Shown one piece after another: positions 1-55,045 of a stretch of 64,000 bases of DNA. Position 1 is the stretch's first letter. Every line of letters starts with the position of its first letter. Source of the DNA: Himantopus leucocephalus (taxonomy: Eukaryota > Chordata > Aves > Charadriiformes > Recurvirostridae); the NCBI GenBank assembly GCA_003993805.1, contig RSEF01000005.1, positions 41,657,215-41,721,214 on the forward strand. Direction: 5' to 3'. Both the position numbers and the translations under genes were made by a program. The notes below the pieces were generated by a model. It saw only the letters and a list, made by a program, of their open reading frames with translations. It was not told where the DNA came from and searched no databases.

Positions 1-708
1 CAGGGGCCTGCGGGGATTGTACATGGGAGGGATAGCCAGGCGTAATGAGACACTGTACAAGGTGGCAGAATATCTTACACAGTTAGGAGCATCTTTCCCG
101 GTAAGAAGTGGGGCCTGTATGTACAAGTGTTAGCTGTCGCTAGAGGAGCCTGGGAGGCAGTCATTTTGATCAGGAGAGGTCCAGCAGCGCTCTTCTCCAA
201 AGAAGCATCTGGTCTATGGTTAGAGCCAGAAAGGTGACAAAAAGAAGGACCCTGGCTGCTTCCCTGTCTATCTGACCCCTCACAACACCAGCAGATAAAG
301 TTTATATTGACTCTATTCTTCCTCTCTTCCTGCTTCTGTCCCCACTCCCCCTCCAGCGCTGGCGGAGGGAGCTGGGGAGCAGGCGGCCTGGACAGCGCTG
401 AGAGCATCACTGCTCAGAGGGGCTGAGCCCCGATGACCACCTCAACAAGTGCAAGAGCATATTCTGGTATTTCCCACAGAGAAAACAAACGAAAAAAAGA
501 GAAACAGGTGACTGATTAAAAGAGTTTCCCCCCTCCTATACACGAGATTCTGCAGTCACGCCGACAGATAGACATTAAATAATTCTTCCATAATAAATGA
601 TTGGAGATAAAAGCCGGCGGTGGCTGCTGCTGCTGTTTGGATTGCTCCGTTGTCTGCATCTTTGTTTCTAGTTTGTTCCCCGGCCACTGTCGGCTGGCGC
701 TGGGGCTG
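1..708 (-). other. Probable 3' UTR of ESRRB and downstream sequence
   Basis: This stretch follows the TGA stop at 711-709 and holds no other gene that I can support. No AATAAA is present on the minus strand here (no TTTATT on the plus strand), so the polyadenylation site probably lies beyond the window edge. Two ATTTA pentamers on the minus strand (598-594 and 580-576) sit in an A/T-rich patch and could act as an AU-rich element if the transcript extends this far. The 111-codon open frame at 75-410 is low-complexity and unlike any family I know. Confidence 0.55.
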
Positions 709-42077
<41,369 letters not shown>

Positions 42078-42217
42078 TCTGCCGAGCAGCCTGCAGGGAG
42101 AGAGCAAAGGCACTCAGCGGCCTCCTGGCCAAACCCAGCTCGAGGTTGGTCATAAGAGAGCCCTCTTTCTCCCACCTCAGTCCAACTCCAGTTGGCTTGG
42201 GCAGTTCAACACCACCA

Positions 42218-42311
42218 CCCCCCCCCCCCCCCCCCCCCCCCNNNNNNNNNNNNNNNNNNNNNNNNNNNNNNNNNNNNNNNNNNNNNNNNNNNNNCCCCCC
42301 CCCCCCCCCCC
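42218..42311. repeat. Poly-C run interrupted by a 53-N assembly gap
   Basis: There are 24 cytosines (42218-42241), 53 Ns (42242-42294) and 17 cytosines (42295-42311). The true length is unknown. On the transcribed strand this is a guanine homopolymer about 130-220 bases upstream of the first coding exon's acceptor, and such tracts stall sequencing. Confidence 0.95.
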
Positions 42312-42479
42312 TCCCCCGCCCCAGTACTTCTCCTTCAAGAATATCAGTACAACTCACTAAGAACAGCCTGACTACTCCCCACAAACTCACACTAGAATAA
42401 AGTCAAGCCTATTTGTGTAGATCACAATTTCAGGCTGTTCACAGGCTACAGTGCTGGGAAAGGGCATCAGTGCTGATGA

Positions 42480-42512
42480 GGCACAATCTACCCAGAGCAC
42501 AATCTACCCAGG
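42480..42512. repeat. Short tandem duplication
   Basis: GCACAATCTACCCAG occurs twice in succession (about 42480-42495 and 42497-42511). It is intronic with no evident function. Confidence 0.75.
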
Positions 42513-42899
42513 TGAAAAAGATGTTTAGTTAGTTGAGGATGCGCTGCCCTGGCTCTAAGCAAAAAGTTCACTGGCAGACCCTGCAGGAAGGATCTGCTCA
42601 GATTGGATTTTCATTTGTAATACAGAAGTCGGATCAATTTTCATGTTGGATTCCCTCCCCCTTGCTTCACTATCATCACTAAAAGGGGAGCATAGAAACC
42701 GAAGGAAAATAATCTGATCAAAAGTTTCCTCCAGCTTAATCCTAAATCTTATCTTTCTTCTATTTACTAGTATAAGGCTTTTGCATGGAGACGCTTCTCT
42801 CAAATCCCCACTTCTTAGAGAGAGGGTTTTGCTCTTAAGTATATGGAAAGGACTGCATCTTTACCAAATTTGCAAGTTCTTCTTATTTATTGTAGTCAC

Positions 42900-43790
42900 A
42901 GATAGTCTTACTCCTCATATAAATGTTCAGTCTTTTTTTAAACACTGCTAATTTTTATGATATTTTACGGCAATGAGTTCCAGGGATTACTGGTGCAGTG
43001 TATGAACAAACAAAAAAATCCCACTTATATTTCCCTATACTGTATTTGCAGCCTTTCAGGCTCCCTGAACATCTCCTGACTCTCCTTCTCAGGAAATGTA
43101 GTTTTGCCGTGTTCTCCTCATTCAGCTCTTCATTATCTGCATAATTGTTCTTCACGCAAAGTTTTTGCAGACCTCTTATCTGCTTCATCATCCATCTCTG
43201 AACTTCCTCTAGTCTGGCTATCTCTGTTCAGTCCAGAAGAGTTCAATGAGCCAGCTCCTCAGCAGCATGAAACTGGCACTGCTCCATCACTTCTCCAGCT
43301 GAAGGTCTGGACAGTAGTCAAGACAAAGGCACGCCATCAATTACCTACTGACGTTACCATTTTTCAATGTTATTTTCAGCCTATCTATTATATAACTCCT
43401 TACATTGTCTGCTTTTTTTCTCTTTAAATTAAAACCTAAATTGTTACCATTTCTTCAACAGAGAGTATCAGCAAGTTGCTTACTGCAATCCTCAGATCTT
43501 TTCCTGAGTTGCTACAGTTAATTTAGAATCCATTAGGATGTATGAAAAATCAAATTAATGCCTTCTGGTGTGCAATGTTTTGCAATAGTCAACAGTGTAT
43601 TTAATCTACTACTGTGCTGTCCGTGCACCCAGCTTTATTAGGATCCTCTGGAGTTCTTCAATCTTCCTTGATAATCCGATGTCCTCTGCAAAGTCTCATT
43701 GTTCACCCACTTCCCAGATCATTAATACATGGATCAAACACCACAACACTGATCTTTGTGGTGGATTTGTGTTAATCTTTATCATGCTGA
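42900..43790 (-). repeat. Ancient LINE relic (CR1/L3-like), antisense to plus
   Basis: The plus strand reads like the complement of an old CR1/L3 3' half: GGCAATGAGTTCCAGGGATT (42970-42990), then the CCCACTTATATTTCCCTAT region. Farther on come GATGTCCTCTGCAAAGTCTC and CCCAGATCATTAATACATGG with CACAACACTGATC (43678-43755). The order is right for the family, with gaps and insertions between. It is much older than the CR1 copies at 23704 and 39531. Confidence 0.55.
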
Positions 43791-44372
43791 AAATTGACTT
43801 CTTCTTTTCTGGGTAGGGTATGTCTGCCCTTTCTTTTCTGTTTTAGACACTTTTAAATTGATAATAGTATTAACCTGAGAGGTTAAATTTTCCCTTCAGC
43901 AAGATAATTTGTCAAAGGCTTTTAAGAAAACCTAAATACATGTATTTTCCTGATGATATGTCCAAATAATTCGGACTGACTGGGGGTGCTTGACTTTTCT
44001 TCTTGGAAGCTCTGCTGGTTTAAAGTTACCATACCATGGTCATGTGGGTAGTTTCTATTTCTATTTCAGTTTCAGCCTATTTACCTGGTATTTGTGGCAA
44101 CTCCTTCTGCCAAGAGGTCAAACCCATCAGGGGACAGGACAAAACATTCTGTGATACAGCAAGGCTGGAGTGCACACGTGTATATATCCCATCTGCGTGT
44201 CTGTCAATATGAATGTACGTTTGATATGCAGCAACTTCACAGTCCTGCATCCTTATGATCTCATTTGACCCTAGTGTCTCCTAATTTCTCCTTCTCCGTT
44301 TCATCCTCGATGTTTGACCTCATCTCCTATCTCTGAGATCGATCAGCCAAGTTTGTTATTTGGCAAGACTGT

Positions 44373-44381
44373 TGACCTTGA
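44373..44381 (-). promoter_or_regulatory. Perfect ERR-type half-site upstream of first coding exon
   Basis: TGACCTTGA on the plus strand gives TCAAGGTCA on the minus strand, about 2.3 kb upstream of the start codon. Unlike the two copies in the LTR and CR1, it is not in a repeat that I recognise. Binding is inferred from the motif only. Confidence 0.4.
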
Positions 44382-45699
44382 GAGTATGGGCAGGCATCTC
44401 ACGTTCCTCGGCTGCTTTGCCTGGTGTTACTTGAGAGGAATCCAGAGTTTGGTCCCTCTCAGAGACAGCATGATGAGTTGATGAATGCCCATGCTTTGCC
44501 CAGAGGGTCACACTGGACTAGAGGCCATGGAGCAGTTACAGGAATAATTACTGCAGGTGCATTCATCTTTAATCCCGCAGGGCACCTAGACAGATTGCAG
44601 ATCTCCTGGTGTAATGCCAGCTGACTGTGTGGAGGAAGATGAAGCTGAGACCAGATCTTAGCATCTCACAGCAAAGCTGAAAGCTGCTTTGCTGGCCAGA
44701 TTCTGGAACCTTTTGCTACCTGAGAAATGTGTTTGTATTAAAAACCTGAAAATCATTGGGCACAATAACATGAGATTAGGGTCAAAATGGAAGGCAAAAC
44801 CACCATAAAACACCGTTCTGCACTGAGGAACTCCACAGTAAAAGGAGTTGGAGTTGTAACGTTAAGGGCAGACAGAGGACAACACTATGAAAAAGGCATA
44901 ACGAGGAGGTAAGTTGTACTGTCAGATTCAGTCAGCAGAGTTCAAATCCCAGCTTCTGGCTCTTAAAAAGCTCAAAATTCACAGAGGACCTCGAGAGGAC
45001 CCACTGAGATATTTGCCTCCACTGGGCACTGGAGGGGGGGTGAGGAGGGGAAGAGGGGAGATCAGTCTCCTAGGACCAACTCACTTCTCAACTCACAACC
45101 TCAATTAAGGAGCCTTCCTCCCCAAGGCAGGCAAACAGTGACTGATGGCAAATCAAGGATAGCAACAAACCCCCTACGTCCTTACAGCTGAGGATGCCCC
45201 TGTTCCCTTCCAGGAGACAGTAATACATAGCAAGTTCTGGTTAGATGTGAATGCATGCTTTAGGGGCAAAAGTCCTTAACACCAAGACAGATCAAAGATC
45301 ATAGTCAAGGTGACTCTAGCCATTCCAGAGCTTGTGTTTTTCTTTTCTGGCCTCTGGAACAACTTGCATACTTGATTATTGCTGGGCAGCACATACCGAG
45401 TTAAGCTTCACCAGCTCTGACTTTCTGCAAGTCTTATGGAGATCCTGTGGTGATTTTAAAACAGACTCAGAGTGTCCCCTGGCAATGAAATACAACATCT
45501 TGAACTTCAAGAAGAACAGCTAAATGTTTTTTTGCAAAGAGTTCAAAGTGATGAACAGCCATTTTGCTCAGCTCTAGTTACCTTAATAGGAATGTAAAAG
45601 GAGAGAGACTTGATCCAACTCTCCTCCGTGCTGGCACAGGAAACTCCGTTACTATTTCTGTGTCCATGTAACAGGCTTAGAGGTTCTAAACATTTCGTT

Positions 45700-46510
45700 C
45701 TTTTCACCTTTCCTCATCATAGGTCATTCCCTCTAATCCCTTTAGCATCTTTGTGGCCCTTCTCTGGATTTGTTCCAACTTGCCTGGGTCTCTTTTGCAG
45801 CAAGGTGCCCCAAATCGCACAGTGCAATGCCACAGCACTACAGGGGAGAGTCGCTCTGGAAAGCACACAGCCAGGCAGACATATGGACCAACCGAGCAGT
45901 AGCTTTGCCAGACATCAGGCTGCACATCAGCTCACATCATTTGATAGCCACTGTCTCACTGGGACCTCTCTGAACATAAGCTGCTTTCACCACCGTTCTC
46001 TGCACAACATGAAATTTGGCGATTCTCCTTGTTCCAAAGTAGATCCAGTATCATCTTTAAACCACACGCTGCTAATTGCCAGTTGTTTTACCAAAGCCTG
46101 TTAATACGCTAATTTTTTCAGCCTAGCTCTTCCTTTTTCTACTCTGATTTTTTTCTAGTATCTTTTAGTTGTGTCAACTGTAAATTTGAGAGCTATTCCT
46201 TTTACATTTTTCTCTAGGTCACTAATGAATATTTAAAACCAAAACACTGCCCTTTTGGACACCACCTTTGCAGAAGCATAAAGAATGTCTCTAACCCTTC
46301 TGTTTACACTCTGTCAGCTAATCCATGATTCATTTCACAGGATTTGTATCAAAACCAATTTGATCTAATTTCCCTAATAAGATCTTGCACAGCTTTGTGT
46401 CAAAAGCCCATACATGATCCAGAGACAGTCTATCCAGTGCATTCCTTTTTCCTGCTAATTACCTAATTGTATCAAGAAAGGTTATTGTCTGCTGTACTTC
46501 TGTTTCATAA
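45700..46510 (-). repeat. Ancient LINE relic (CR1/L3-like), antisense to plus
   Basis: The plus strand shows TTTAGCATCTTTGTGGCCCT then TCTCTGGATTTGTTCCAACT (about 45740-45780), the familiar CR1 segment. It is followed by GTGTCAACTGTAAATTTGAG (46171-46190), AGCTAATCCATGATTCATTT (46317-46336) and a GTGTCAAAAGCCCATACATG segment (46398-46420). These keep the family order but are strongly diverged. The open frame of 164 codons on the plus strand at 45610-46104 is inside or beside this repeat and is not a gene. Confidence 0.6.
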
Positions 46511-49500
46511 ACCCACTGCTGCTTATCACTAACACCGCTGTTAGCCTTTACATGCCTATAACTGCCCTCAGACAAGCATGCTCCAATCTAAGTGATTCTG
46601 GATGTAAATACGCAGGTTTAGACCTAGTCAAAATTGCGCTTTAGGTTTTTATCCATTAGTGTTATCTCCCTGGGGCAGTGATGTTGGGTTAATGTTACAA
46701 GTTTTTCCAATTCTTCTCTAGCCTTTCATCTTTTGCTGTTTCTCTATAATGGCTGGACTGTTTATAAGTTTGGTGCTCTCTTGAGAACAACAGCAATAAT
46801 AAGAGAAGGAACGCTTGCTAGATGGACAGAACCAGAAAGTGACAAAAGATTAGTGGTATAAAATCAAGGCAGTAAATATTGCCCCCAGGTTTTTTTTTTT
46901 CTTTAAAACTTCAAGGATTGCAAGTTTGGGATATCCATGCAGATGAGGCTATTTTACTGCACATCCTTTGAGGTTATTTTTGCCAGAAATAGTAATTTGT
47001 AGCTATGCTCACCTCCTTACCCCCACTTCTGGATATGAAAATGACAGGAATTCAGTGCTTTTTCTCTACAAGCCTTCACCTGACTCAAGAGAAAACACAC
47101 CTGCTTAGCAAGACAGCCAGAACAATATCTGGTTTTGTAACAGCAGGTAACTTTTCCCCACCAGAATTCTTCTTCATCGGCTAAAGGTATCCACAATTCA
47201 ATAACTTCATCTGAGCATCTACGTGCTGAGGCAAACCCAAGTATTTGACCCTGTATCTTCTCCATGCAGCACTCCCTATTCCAAACTGGATCAAGGAAAG
47301 TTTAGAGGCAACACTGCTGAGCTTCTCTAGTGGATGGTCCTCATTACATGAGATTCAGTAGGAAAGGCAAGGATAGCTCAGGGTTACACTCCAGTTTCCT
47401 GGAGGAAGGTAAGGAAAGGGCATCAGAAGTTCTGCCATGTAGGCCAGTCCTTTCACCAGTATTTTATGATAAAATCACACACTCACCAACCCAACATGTT
47501 GGGCATTTTCAACAGCAAGACTGAAGTTGTCATTAAAATGAATGCTGAAATATAGCTGTAGGACTAGTAGCAGCTGAGGGAAGGGGAGAGCCAGAGAACA
47601 CTCAGGCCCTCCTCAGGCAAAACCTTCTCTATTCTGGGCACAAGGAGATATGTAGAAGGTCAGAAATGGGGTTTTTTTGGGTGGTTCTTATAGCTGGATT
47701 TGGATTCCAGGCAGAATAAAATCTTGAGGTTTTATAAGTCCTCCAAGATCTACTATAAAATTGAAAACCCCTGCAGGCGAGATGCCTGTACACCTTGTAA
47801 ATTTCAGGTGCCCTGTGGCTGTGCTTGTGGAACTGCACTTCAGTCCTGAAGTCCACAAATAGGGAGCCCTCACTGTAGATTCAGGCTTTACTGACAAAAC
47901 CTGAGAAGACTGCCATTATAAACCTGCTCACTTCAGGCCCCAGCTTGTGACAAAAGCACACTTTGGATTTCACCGACATTTTTAAACCAACCATGAAAGC
48001 ACAAAGAAGCTTTAATCTGCAGAAACACCAATGATTTAAACAGAGATAAAACATCCAACCTCTTCTTCGATACAGGCCTATTATTGCTATCAGTATTTGT
48101 TAGCCCAGATGACATAAACCTGCGCTGCATGTGTAAATGAGATGTGCATATCATGCCATGATGCCATTTGGGCAACACAGACTTTGTGTCCTTCGTGGGC
48201 CACACGAGAGAGCTTTGCAACCCACAGCTGTCTGACAAACAACATAGATCAGCTTCTCAAACACTGGCTGCAACTCCAATAACAAGCCAAATTTTGTCAG
48301 GTAGTTTTTTTTAGATACAGGAGACAGAAATAAATAATGTTTTCCAAGGGGCAGGCTAGATATGACAGCTGCAATAACAGCCAGTGTAATTTTAGGTCAC
48401 ATATGCAAAGAGTTAATGTCACGGAGCTGAGATGCCCACACCTGTTGGGCAACCTGCTCTTACCATGGACAGCTCACACACATGCTCCCATCCCTGCCTC
48501 TCCTCCACCACGGTGCTAGGGAGGCAAGGGGGCAGCACGCCCACTACCTTCTCCTGCTCTTCTGCTCAGTATGGACTTCAGATGAGAAAGACATCATCTA
48601 GAGACTCCTCGTCTTTACTGACAGCTCTTCTCCACACAACAGTCCAAGAATAATAGGATCTGCCAATGTGCCACTTTACTTCTCTACAGTGGGTAACTGC
48701 GGATAACTCAGCCATACCAGCCACAGTCAAGGAAGCTTTTCTGGGCTTATTCCATCGTACAGGAACATATCCCGGTCCCAAGGCAAACTTCATTTCTCTC
48801 TCGGGGCAGGCAAGCGCTTGGGTATTAAATGTATGATAGGCATGATCATTAACATTAATCACTTAGTTAACAGTGCATAGGCTTTAGAGTGTTTTGTGGG
48901 TTTTTTTTTTTTTTGTTTAAATCACAGTATTTTGCATTGCTATAAAGGACAAGAGAGTCAAAACCTCAGATCAATCTCAATATTTTTCTCTGGAGTGCAG
49001 ATATGATTTAGAAGAGTTCTGTCACATTTGCTAGTGGCAGCTCCCTTTGGCTTGTGTGGGTTATACTTCTATTCTGTAGAGCCCCAGACAGCCTGTTTGC
49101 AAGGCATTTGTCCATAATACACCCACACAAATACTACATACTGGTCTTTGGAACAAACATAAACCATAGCTTAGCAAAAGGCTGATGAGCTTCCGCTATA
49201 ATTTGGAGTGGGAAGCATTGTGTGACTTCTGCTCCAGAGGATGAATACCAACATGTAGTTCACAAACCTGGACTGCCAGGTTGTAACAAGGTCCAACTGT
49301 CAGCAGTTCGTTCTAAAAGAGCTACACCATCCTAATTCCAATTACAACCATTTTCTGTTGCCTTTGGCTTTGCTGGGCATCTGGACCTGGCTTATTTTGT
49401 AAAAATGCATCACACTTGGCCTGCCTTTCACCCTTGCTCTGGAATAGATATTTATTTTTTTTAATTTGCTTTATAATTTGACGGTGGGTCAAGGGAAGAA

Positions 49501-52500
49501 CTTTTGAGTGAGGAGGCTAAAGAAGCTAAAATGAAAACATGTAAGGAAGCCAGCAAAGTCCCACAGCTCCCCAACTGCAAAAGCCTATTGAGAGACCTGT
49601 CTCCAGGGGTCAGTTCCCCTGGTATTCATGAAGAGAACGGGATTGTATGAGATTGTTGTGGTTTAGGCTGAAGTGTGTTGCTGGATGACTCCATTTCTGC
49701 TATGTAGACTGGAGGAACATATTCCTTGCACCATAGGGGAGATGTAGGCCCAAGCTGGGGTCTTCTGCAAGCTAAGGAGATGGAGACAGCAAGTGCTCAT
49801 ATTCTGGCTCTTACACAAATAGCATTTGCTTGTCTAATGCCCAGGAGACATTTTATCCCTTTGACCCATTGCATAACCAGAGCCCAGTTACATATCGGTA
49901 GATCTTCTCTAGCCCAGGGTAGCTCATGCTGATGAAAGCTGCCACAGCAAACTGTCTGGAGGCTTCTCATGGACAGAAGACATAGATTTCCTACTAGCCT
50001 TCATCCCTCTCCTCATTCTTGTAATTTCTCTTCACTCTTGTTAGTAAATGGCAGCAAGTATTACACAGATGAAGTGACAATTAATCTGGAGGTGTGACAT
50101 ATACTACCAGTTCACTCTCTTATTAATGCATCACCCTTTGAAGGTACCTTGCCCTCTGGTGTACTAATGGCACTCCCTCCAGAGCATATTGCTTCAGGAT
50201 GTCAGCAAATGCTTCTTGCTTACACTTACTGTTGATATCACAGCAACACACGGACCAGGACTGACTTGCTGTTCACTATGTATCCATATTTTACCAGCAC
50301 CCTTTTTCCCCCCATGTTATCATTCTGTGTTTCACATTTCCACTTCTTCCCCCATTATTTCTACATCTGGAAGACTGCTCACACCAGTTCAACAATTTTG
50401 CCTGCATACACCAAAGCTGCAACTCAATCCCTGTTGACATGCTCAGCTAGACCTTCATTTCTTCTTGAATGTCTTTCTTTATACTCTGACTATCTAGGGC
50501 ACTTATAATCTATATCTCTCTTCATACCTTCAGTGTCCTTCAGACACTTGTGAATGAGACCCATACAACAACATGTTCAGTAAAGTTGTTCAAACACTTG
50601 CACATCAGAATTTTGCTTCCACCTTTTCAGCTGGGGAAGGAAAGGAAAATCTCCAGCACTGCTATTCATATCGCATTTATTTTTGCATCCCAGCCTGATC
50701 GCTCGTCTCATCTCACATAGACTTTTTCTTTCACTCAGTACCCTCTTAGCATTTCTGAGAGAAAATTGCCACCAGTGCAAATGCTTCAACCTGCAGTTCC
50801 TTGCATTTCTAGATATCCATTGAATGCACCCCTCCCTTCAACCTTGCCTGCAATTCATGATGAACAATGGCAGGAGAAAAAAAAAGAGAGACCCAGAGGT
50901 ATTGCTTAATTCCTCTAAGTGTTTGAGGAAGGAGTTAGAATGGGAGATACTTAGAAATCAAGGATATCATTCTGGCAACAAATGTGAAAAGAGCCTTAAG
51001 AAGTAACATATCTTTATGAATACTAGTTTACTGAAAGGGGACTCTAGGTTTATTCAGACAAAATCTGAACTTGTGTGTTCTCCAACCTGGACACATTTAG
51101 GAATTCTCTGAGATTGATCTGTTAATTTTTTTTTGAGGGTTTCTGTTTCCTACACTTCAAAACTTACAGTTGTAGTGGGACTCTGCCTCCTTCTCCCACC
51201 CTTGCCAAGAGAATCTGGACAGAATAGATGGGCTTTGCCTAGATTCCACCTGTAGCTCTCAGAGAAATCTATAATTAAGTGCCTTATCATCAGAAACATT
51301 ACTCAAAATCAGACAGATCCTGAAAAACTGACTGAAATTAGTTCCACATAAATTACAGCACAGAAAATAACAATGGGCAATTAGTGCTTCTCAGTTTGAA
51401 ATCCTTTTTATCCCTGACTCTCTGGAAAGCATTTCTAAGATGATGTGGTAGCAAAGCAAGATAACAGTGTGAGAGCAAACACTGGATCTGGCATAGGGTA
51501 GATGTCCCAGAACCACTGGAAAAGTGTGGAAGTGGGAGTGAGTTGGGCTGTCAATGAGGACAGAGGCACAAGAGGAGAACTGCATGGGGTCAAGCACAGA
51601 CAAGAAACCTGTGCTGCACAGTGAGGCTGAGATACAGCACTTGAACAAGCAGAGAAAGGGAGTATGTAACAGAGGTAACTGTGAACCAGGCTCCTCTCAA
51701 GATAATGAACACCACAGGTTTGAGGAGAATAGGTGATACATGGAAACACCCAGTTTCCTTCTGCACACCTTAGACTGCTGTAACATACAGGATTATCTCT
51801 AGCTACCTATTTAAGATAACCTTAAGGTTCAATTTTGCTGAGTCTTTAAAACCCTACCTTTGGTAGGCATTTAGCAGATCTCTTACCACACATTGCATAT
51901 AAGTAGCCCATTGTAGCTGACCCAAATTCCAGCTTCAAACCCTAATGACTTGTTCTAAATCCACATCATTCATCCATCTTCCAGACTGTTTGTCCCCATT
52001 TCCTTTGACTGACAAAGTAGCTTCCAGTCCACTCCGGCCGAGCTCTACCTGAGGCCCCATGGTGTCCTTTCTTACTTGCCTGAACCAAGAGATCAGGAGG
52101 AGACCACGGCCAACAAACCACTCTTTAGACAGAAAACTGTGTAACAGAACAAACACATCATTTTCCCCAACACTTCTGCCAAGTTAGCATCACTGTTTGA
52201 AAATTTAACTAAATGTGATTACAAAAAACCTCATGAAAATATTCCTTTCTGTCATGGTGAATAGATTATCTCCTCATCCCAGGAAGTATTCACTTTTCCC
52301 TATTATTATTTTGGGACGTGAAAGAAAAACACGCAAGTTTGCAAGATCTTCAACCTCAATTTCACTTCCCATTCTGTCTTCAGTGTCCCTAGTCATGGAC
52401 AAACAGAAGCCAACAGCCAGACCCAGCAATGCAGACAGACAGGCAGGCACCCACAAAGAAGATAAACAGCTGCTTCTACCTTCCCGACATAGGCTTAAAA

Positions 52501-53017
52501 GTTATATAGCTTTATTCTGTAGGGCATCTGTGTATAGTAGGTATGCATACATATAATAAATTTATTGTGCAAATGCACACAAACCCCTTCCTCACACACA
52601 CCCTCCCACATCTCTCCTTTCCTCATTATGTGGATGCACCTAGATAGCATTCCAGCAGCTTCACTATAGAAGCCAAACTATGACTTCATATTTCCAGACC
52701 ATCACTGTGAGTGTTCAGACCTTTATAGCAAACATAATGCACTAAAGCAAAAACAAACAATCAAAAAAACACTGCCTAACTGAGCTACATCATCGGCAGT
52801 CTACACCTTCAGTCACAGCCCTGTGTCTACCAGAGCATGAGAAGGAGAAGACCTACATGATTTTTCTGCACTCTGTCTGATCTCGTATTTAAGAACTGTT
52901 TGTTCTCTATCCAGAGGTCTGGAACCCTTTGCAGATACTACTAGGAGAGGGGCTGCTCTCTTCAAAGAAAGGACCCCAAAAGAAGCAAGTTTCAGCAAAC
53001 GACGGCCCGGTGTGACC

Positions 53018-53038
53018 CAGCCCAGCCCAGCCCAGCCT
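53018..53038. repeat. Short (CCCAG)n tandem repeat
   Basis: About four CCCAG units follow GTGTGAC. It is a minor low-complexity tract next to a block that may be conserved noncoding sequence. Confidence 0.75.
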
Positions 53039-54924
53039 GCCGGCATGTCCTCCCCGTTGCGCTTGTTCCCTTTGCCCTTGGAATGCCATCACTTATTATC
53101 ACGCTGACTTCTCCAGATGGGGCATTTTGGCTATTGATCTGATAAATAAACAGCCTGCTCGCTCGATCAAAATGTTATTTTGCATTTCAATTACTGTTCA
53201 CTAATGCAACCTTCATCCCGCCAAGAGTGCTGCTGGCAATGACACTCGACCTGGCACAGGCGTCTGCAAGCAAATTCGGCAGCGCCTGCTGCAAGCACCT
53301 AACGGGATTACCAACCTCCATTAGATGCATAGAAAGAGAAAGAGATGGACAGACAGGATTGGGCTGAAGGGGAACAGACGTGTGCAGAACAGAAGGTGTG
53401 AGCAACCTGGACAAGGGGTAGAGATAGGCAGAAGCACAAATCCATTTACAACACAGCTTTGCCAAATATTATGACGGTGGGAGGTCCTGGAAGCTAAAGA
53501 CATTCACTCCAGTGGACAACCCAGGCAGTTCACAGCAGACTGACTGAGCTCGCTGTATGTGAGCCATACAAGAGTTCAGAGCAATGGGAAATGGAAATCA
53601 ATGTCTGGTGACAAGCCAGCAGTGAGCATTGCAAATCCATCAGGGCAAACAGGGTCATTTCTAAAGCAAATTCTGCAGCCTAACTCCACCGGGGTTCAGT
53701 AGGCCCTAGAGCTGGATGCAGGATGCTGTGTGTAAACCTGCAGGGAGGAAACCCTCTTAGTCCTTGCTGGATTCTTCAGTATAGCAGGAAACGTGACTGC
53801 CTTTGGAGAATCTGGTGGTAGTATAGCAAGAAAGGGGGGGCATCCAGAGGTGTTGGTAAGAGATGGATCTTTGGCAGGTGTTGGTGTCTATTGATGCAGC
53901 ACTCTGTTTACATCAGAGAATCCTTTGCCAAATCCCCAAACTGGTTTCACTCAAACCCTGTCTACAGTGGGAAACACAGCACAAATAGAAACTCCATCAG
54001 TGGCTACCAGCAGTGAGGTGAGACATGACTAAATGTCTTCTGAAGAGCTTCTAGTCCCAAGCTCTTCTGGTCACATGATGTACTTCACCAGGTGGCTGGT
54101 TTTGCACCAGACTCCTACTGCATGATGCAGAATGCACCGTGGCTCCTTTTCTTTTTCCTGCCTAAATTCCTAAATTAAATGTAACACATATCACAAAATG
54201 ACACAACCATTTACCAATGCGTGCAAATGGTGGTCAGTGCTTTCACCACCCCCTGCATAGTGTGTCTGTAGATTTAGCTCCCAGGTAACAAGGTAATATA
54301 GTCAGGAAAATGCATTTCTCTCAGTTTCCAGAGACCCTTTGACAAAGACCTTTTGCCAGACCTGGACAAATTTCTCCCATTTCATTGCCAGACAGCATCC
54401 AGACTGAAACTGCCAGTCATCCATGAGTTAAAAATAAATAAACCCGTGTAACACCCTGACATTATATAAACAAAATGCTAAGTATAACACACTGAATGAG
54501 ATCAATGTGATACACAAAGACAGGATCTATAGCTCCACACACTCACACTTTATCTGCTCTGTGTGCCCAGACTCCCAGTTCCCTCTGCCCTTGGCAAACT
54601 AAGCCTGTGTCCCACACTCATCTCTGTCTGGCCAGGTCTGTGCTGTAGCCCTTGTTCTCCCAGACCTGTCTCTCTGCCCATCCTTTTCAGGTGCTCCTTT
54701 TCTCTGGGAGCAGAGTTTCTGGGAACCATTCTACACCTAGATCACATCTCTCCCCAGCCACTAGGCATGCTTGCCCCAAACACCGCCTAAAGACCCATAT
54801 ACATGTTATGACTCCTAGTCACTAGTTCTGTGCTTTTGACATGGGGCAGTGAAGTACAGTGTACTGAGCCCTTAAAATGCAGCCAAAATGTCTCAAAGTC
54901 TAATTCCAGCCTCAATGCTAATCT

Positions 54925-55045
54925 TCTCATAGACTTCAGCAAGTCATTGCAACTCTCCAAGACACTGCTTTCCTGACCGAAAAGCAGGGATGTAGTCCTG
55001 AATGACCTACCTCTCAGGAACATCATGAGAGTTAATCAGCAACTA
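54925..55045 (-). repeat. MIR-like SINE relic
   Basis: GACTTCAGCAAGTCATTGCA, a TTTCCTGACCGAAAAGCAGG segment and TACCTCTCAGGAACATCATG then AGAGTTAATCAG follow the antisense MIR order ('gcaagtcactt ... tttcc...aaaatg... ctacctcacagg...tgagattaat'). It is diverged. Confidence 0.55.

Noticed and set aside
42078..42113. Earlier in-frame ATG at 42113 as ESRRB start
   Set aside because: It lies upstream of a strong splice acceptor, and the ATG at 42077 gives the N terminus expected for ERR-beta.
45610..46104. 164-codon open frame on the plus strand
   Set aside because: It overlaps an ancient antisense LINE relic and has no recognisable domain.
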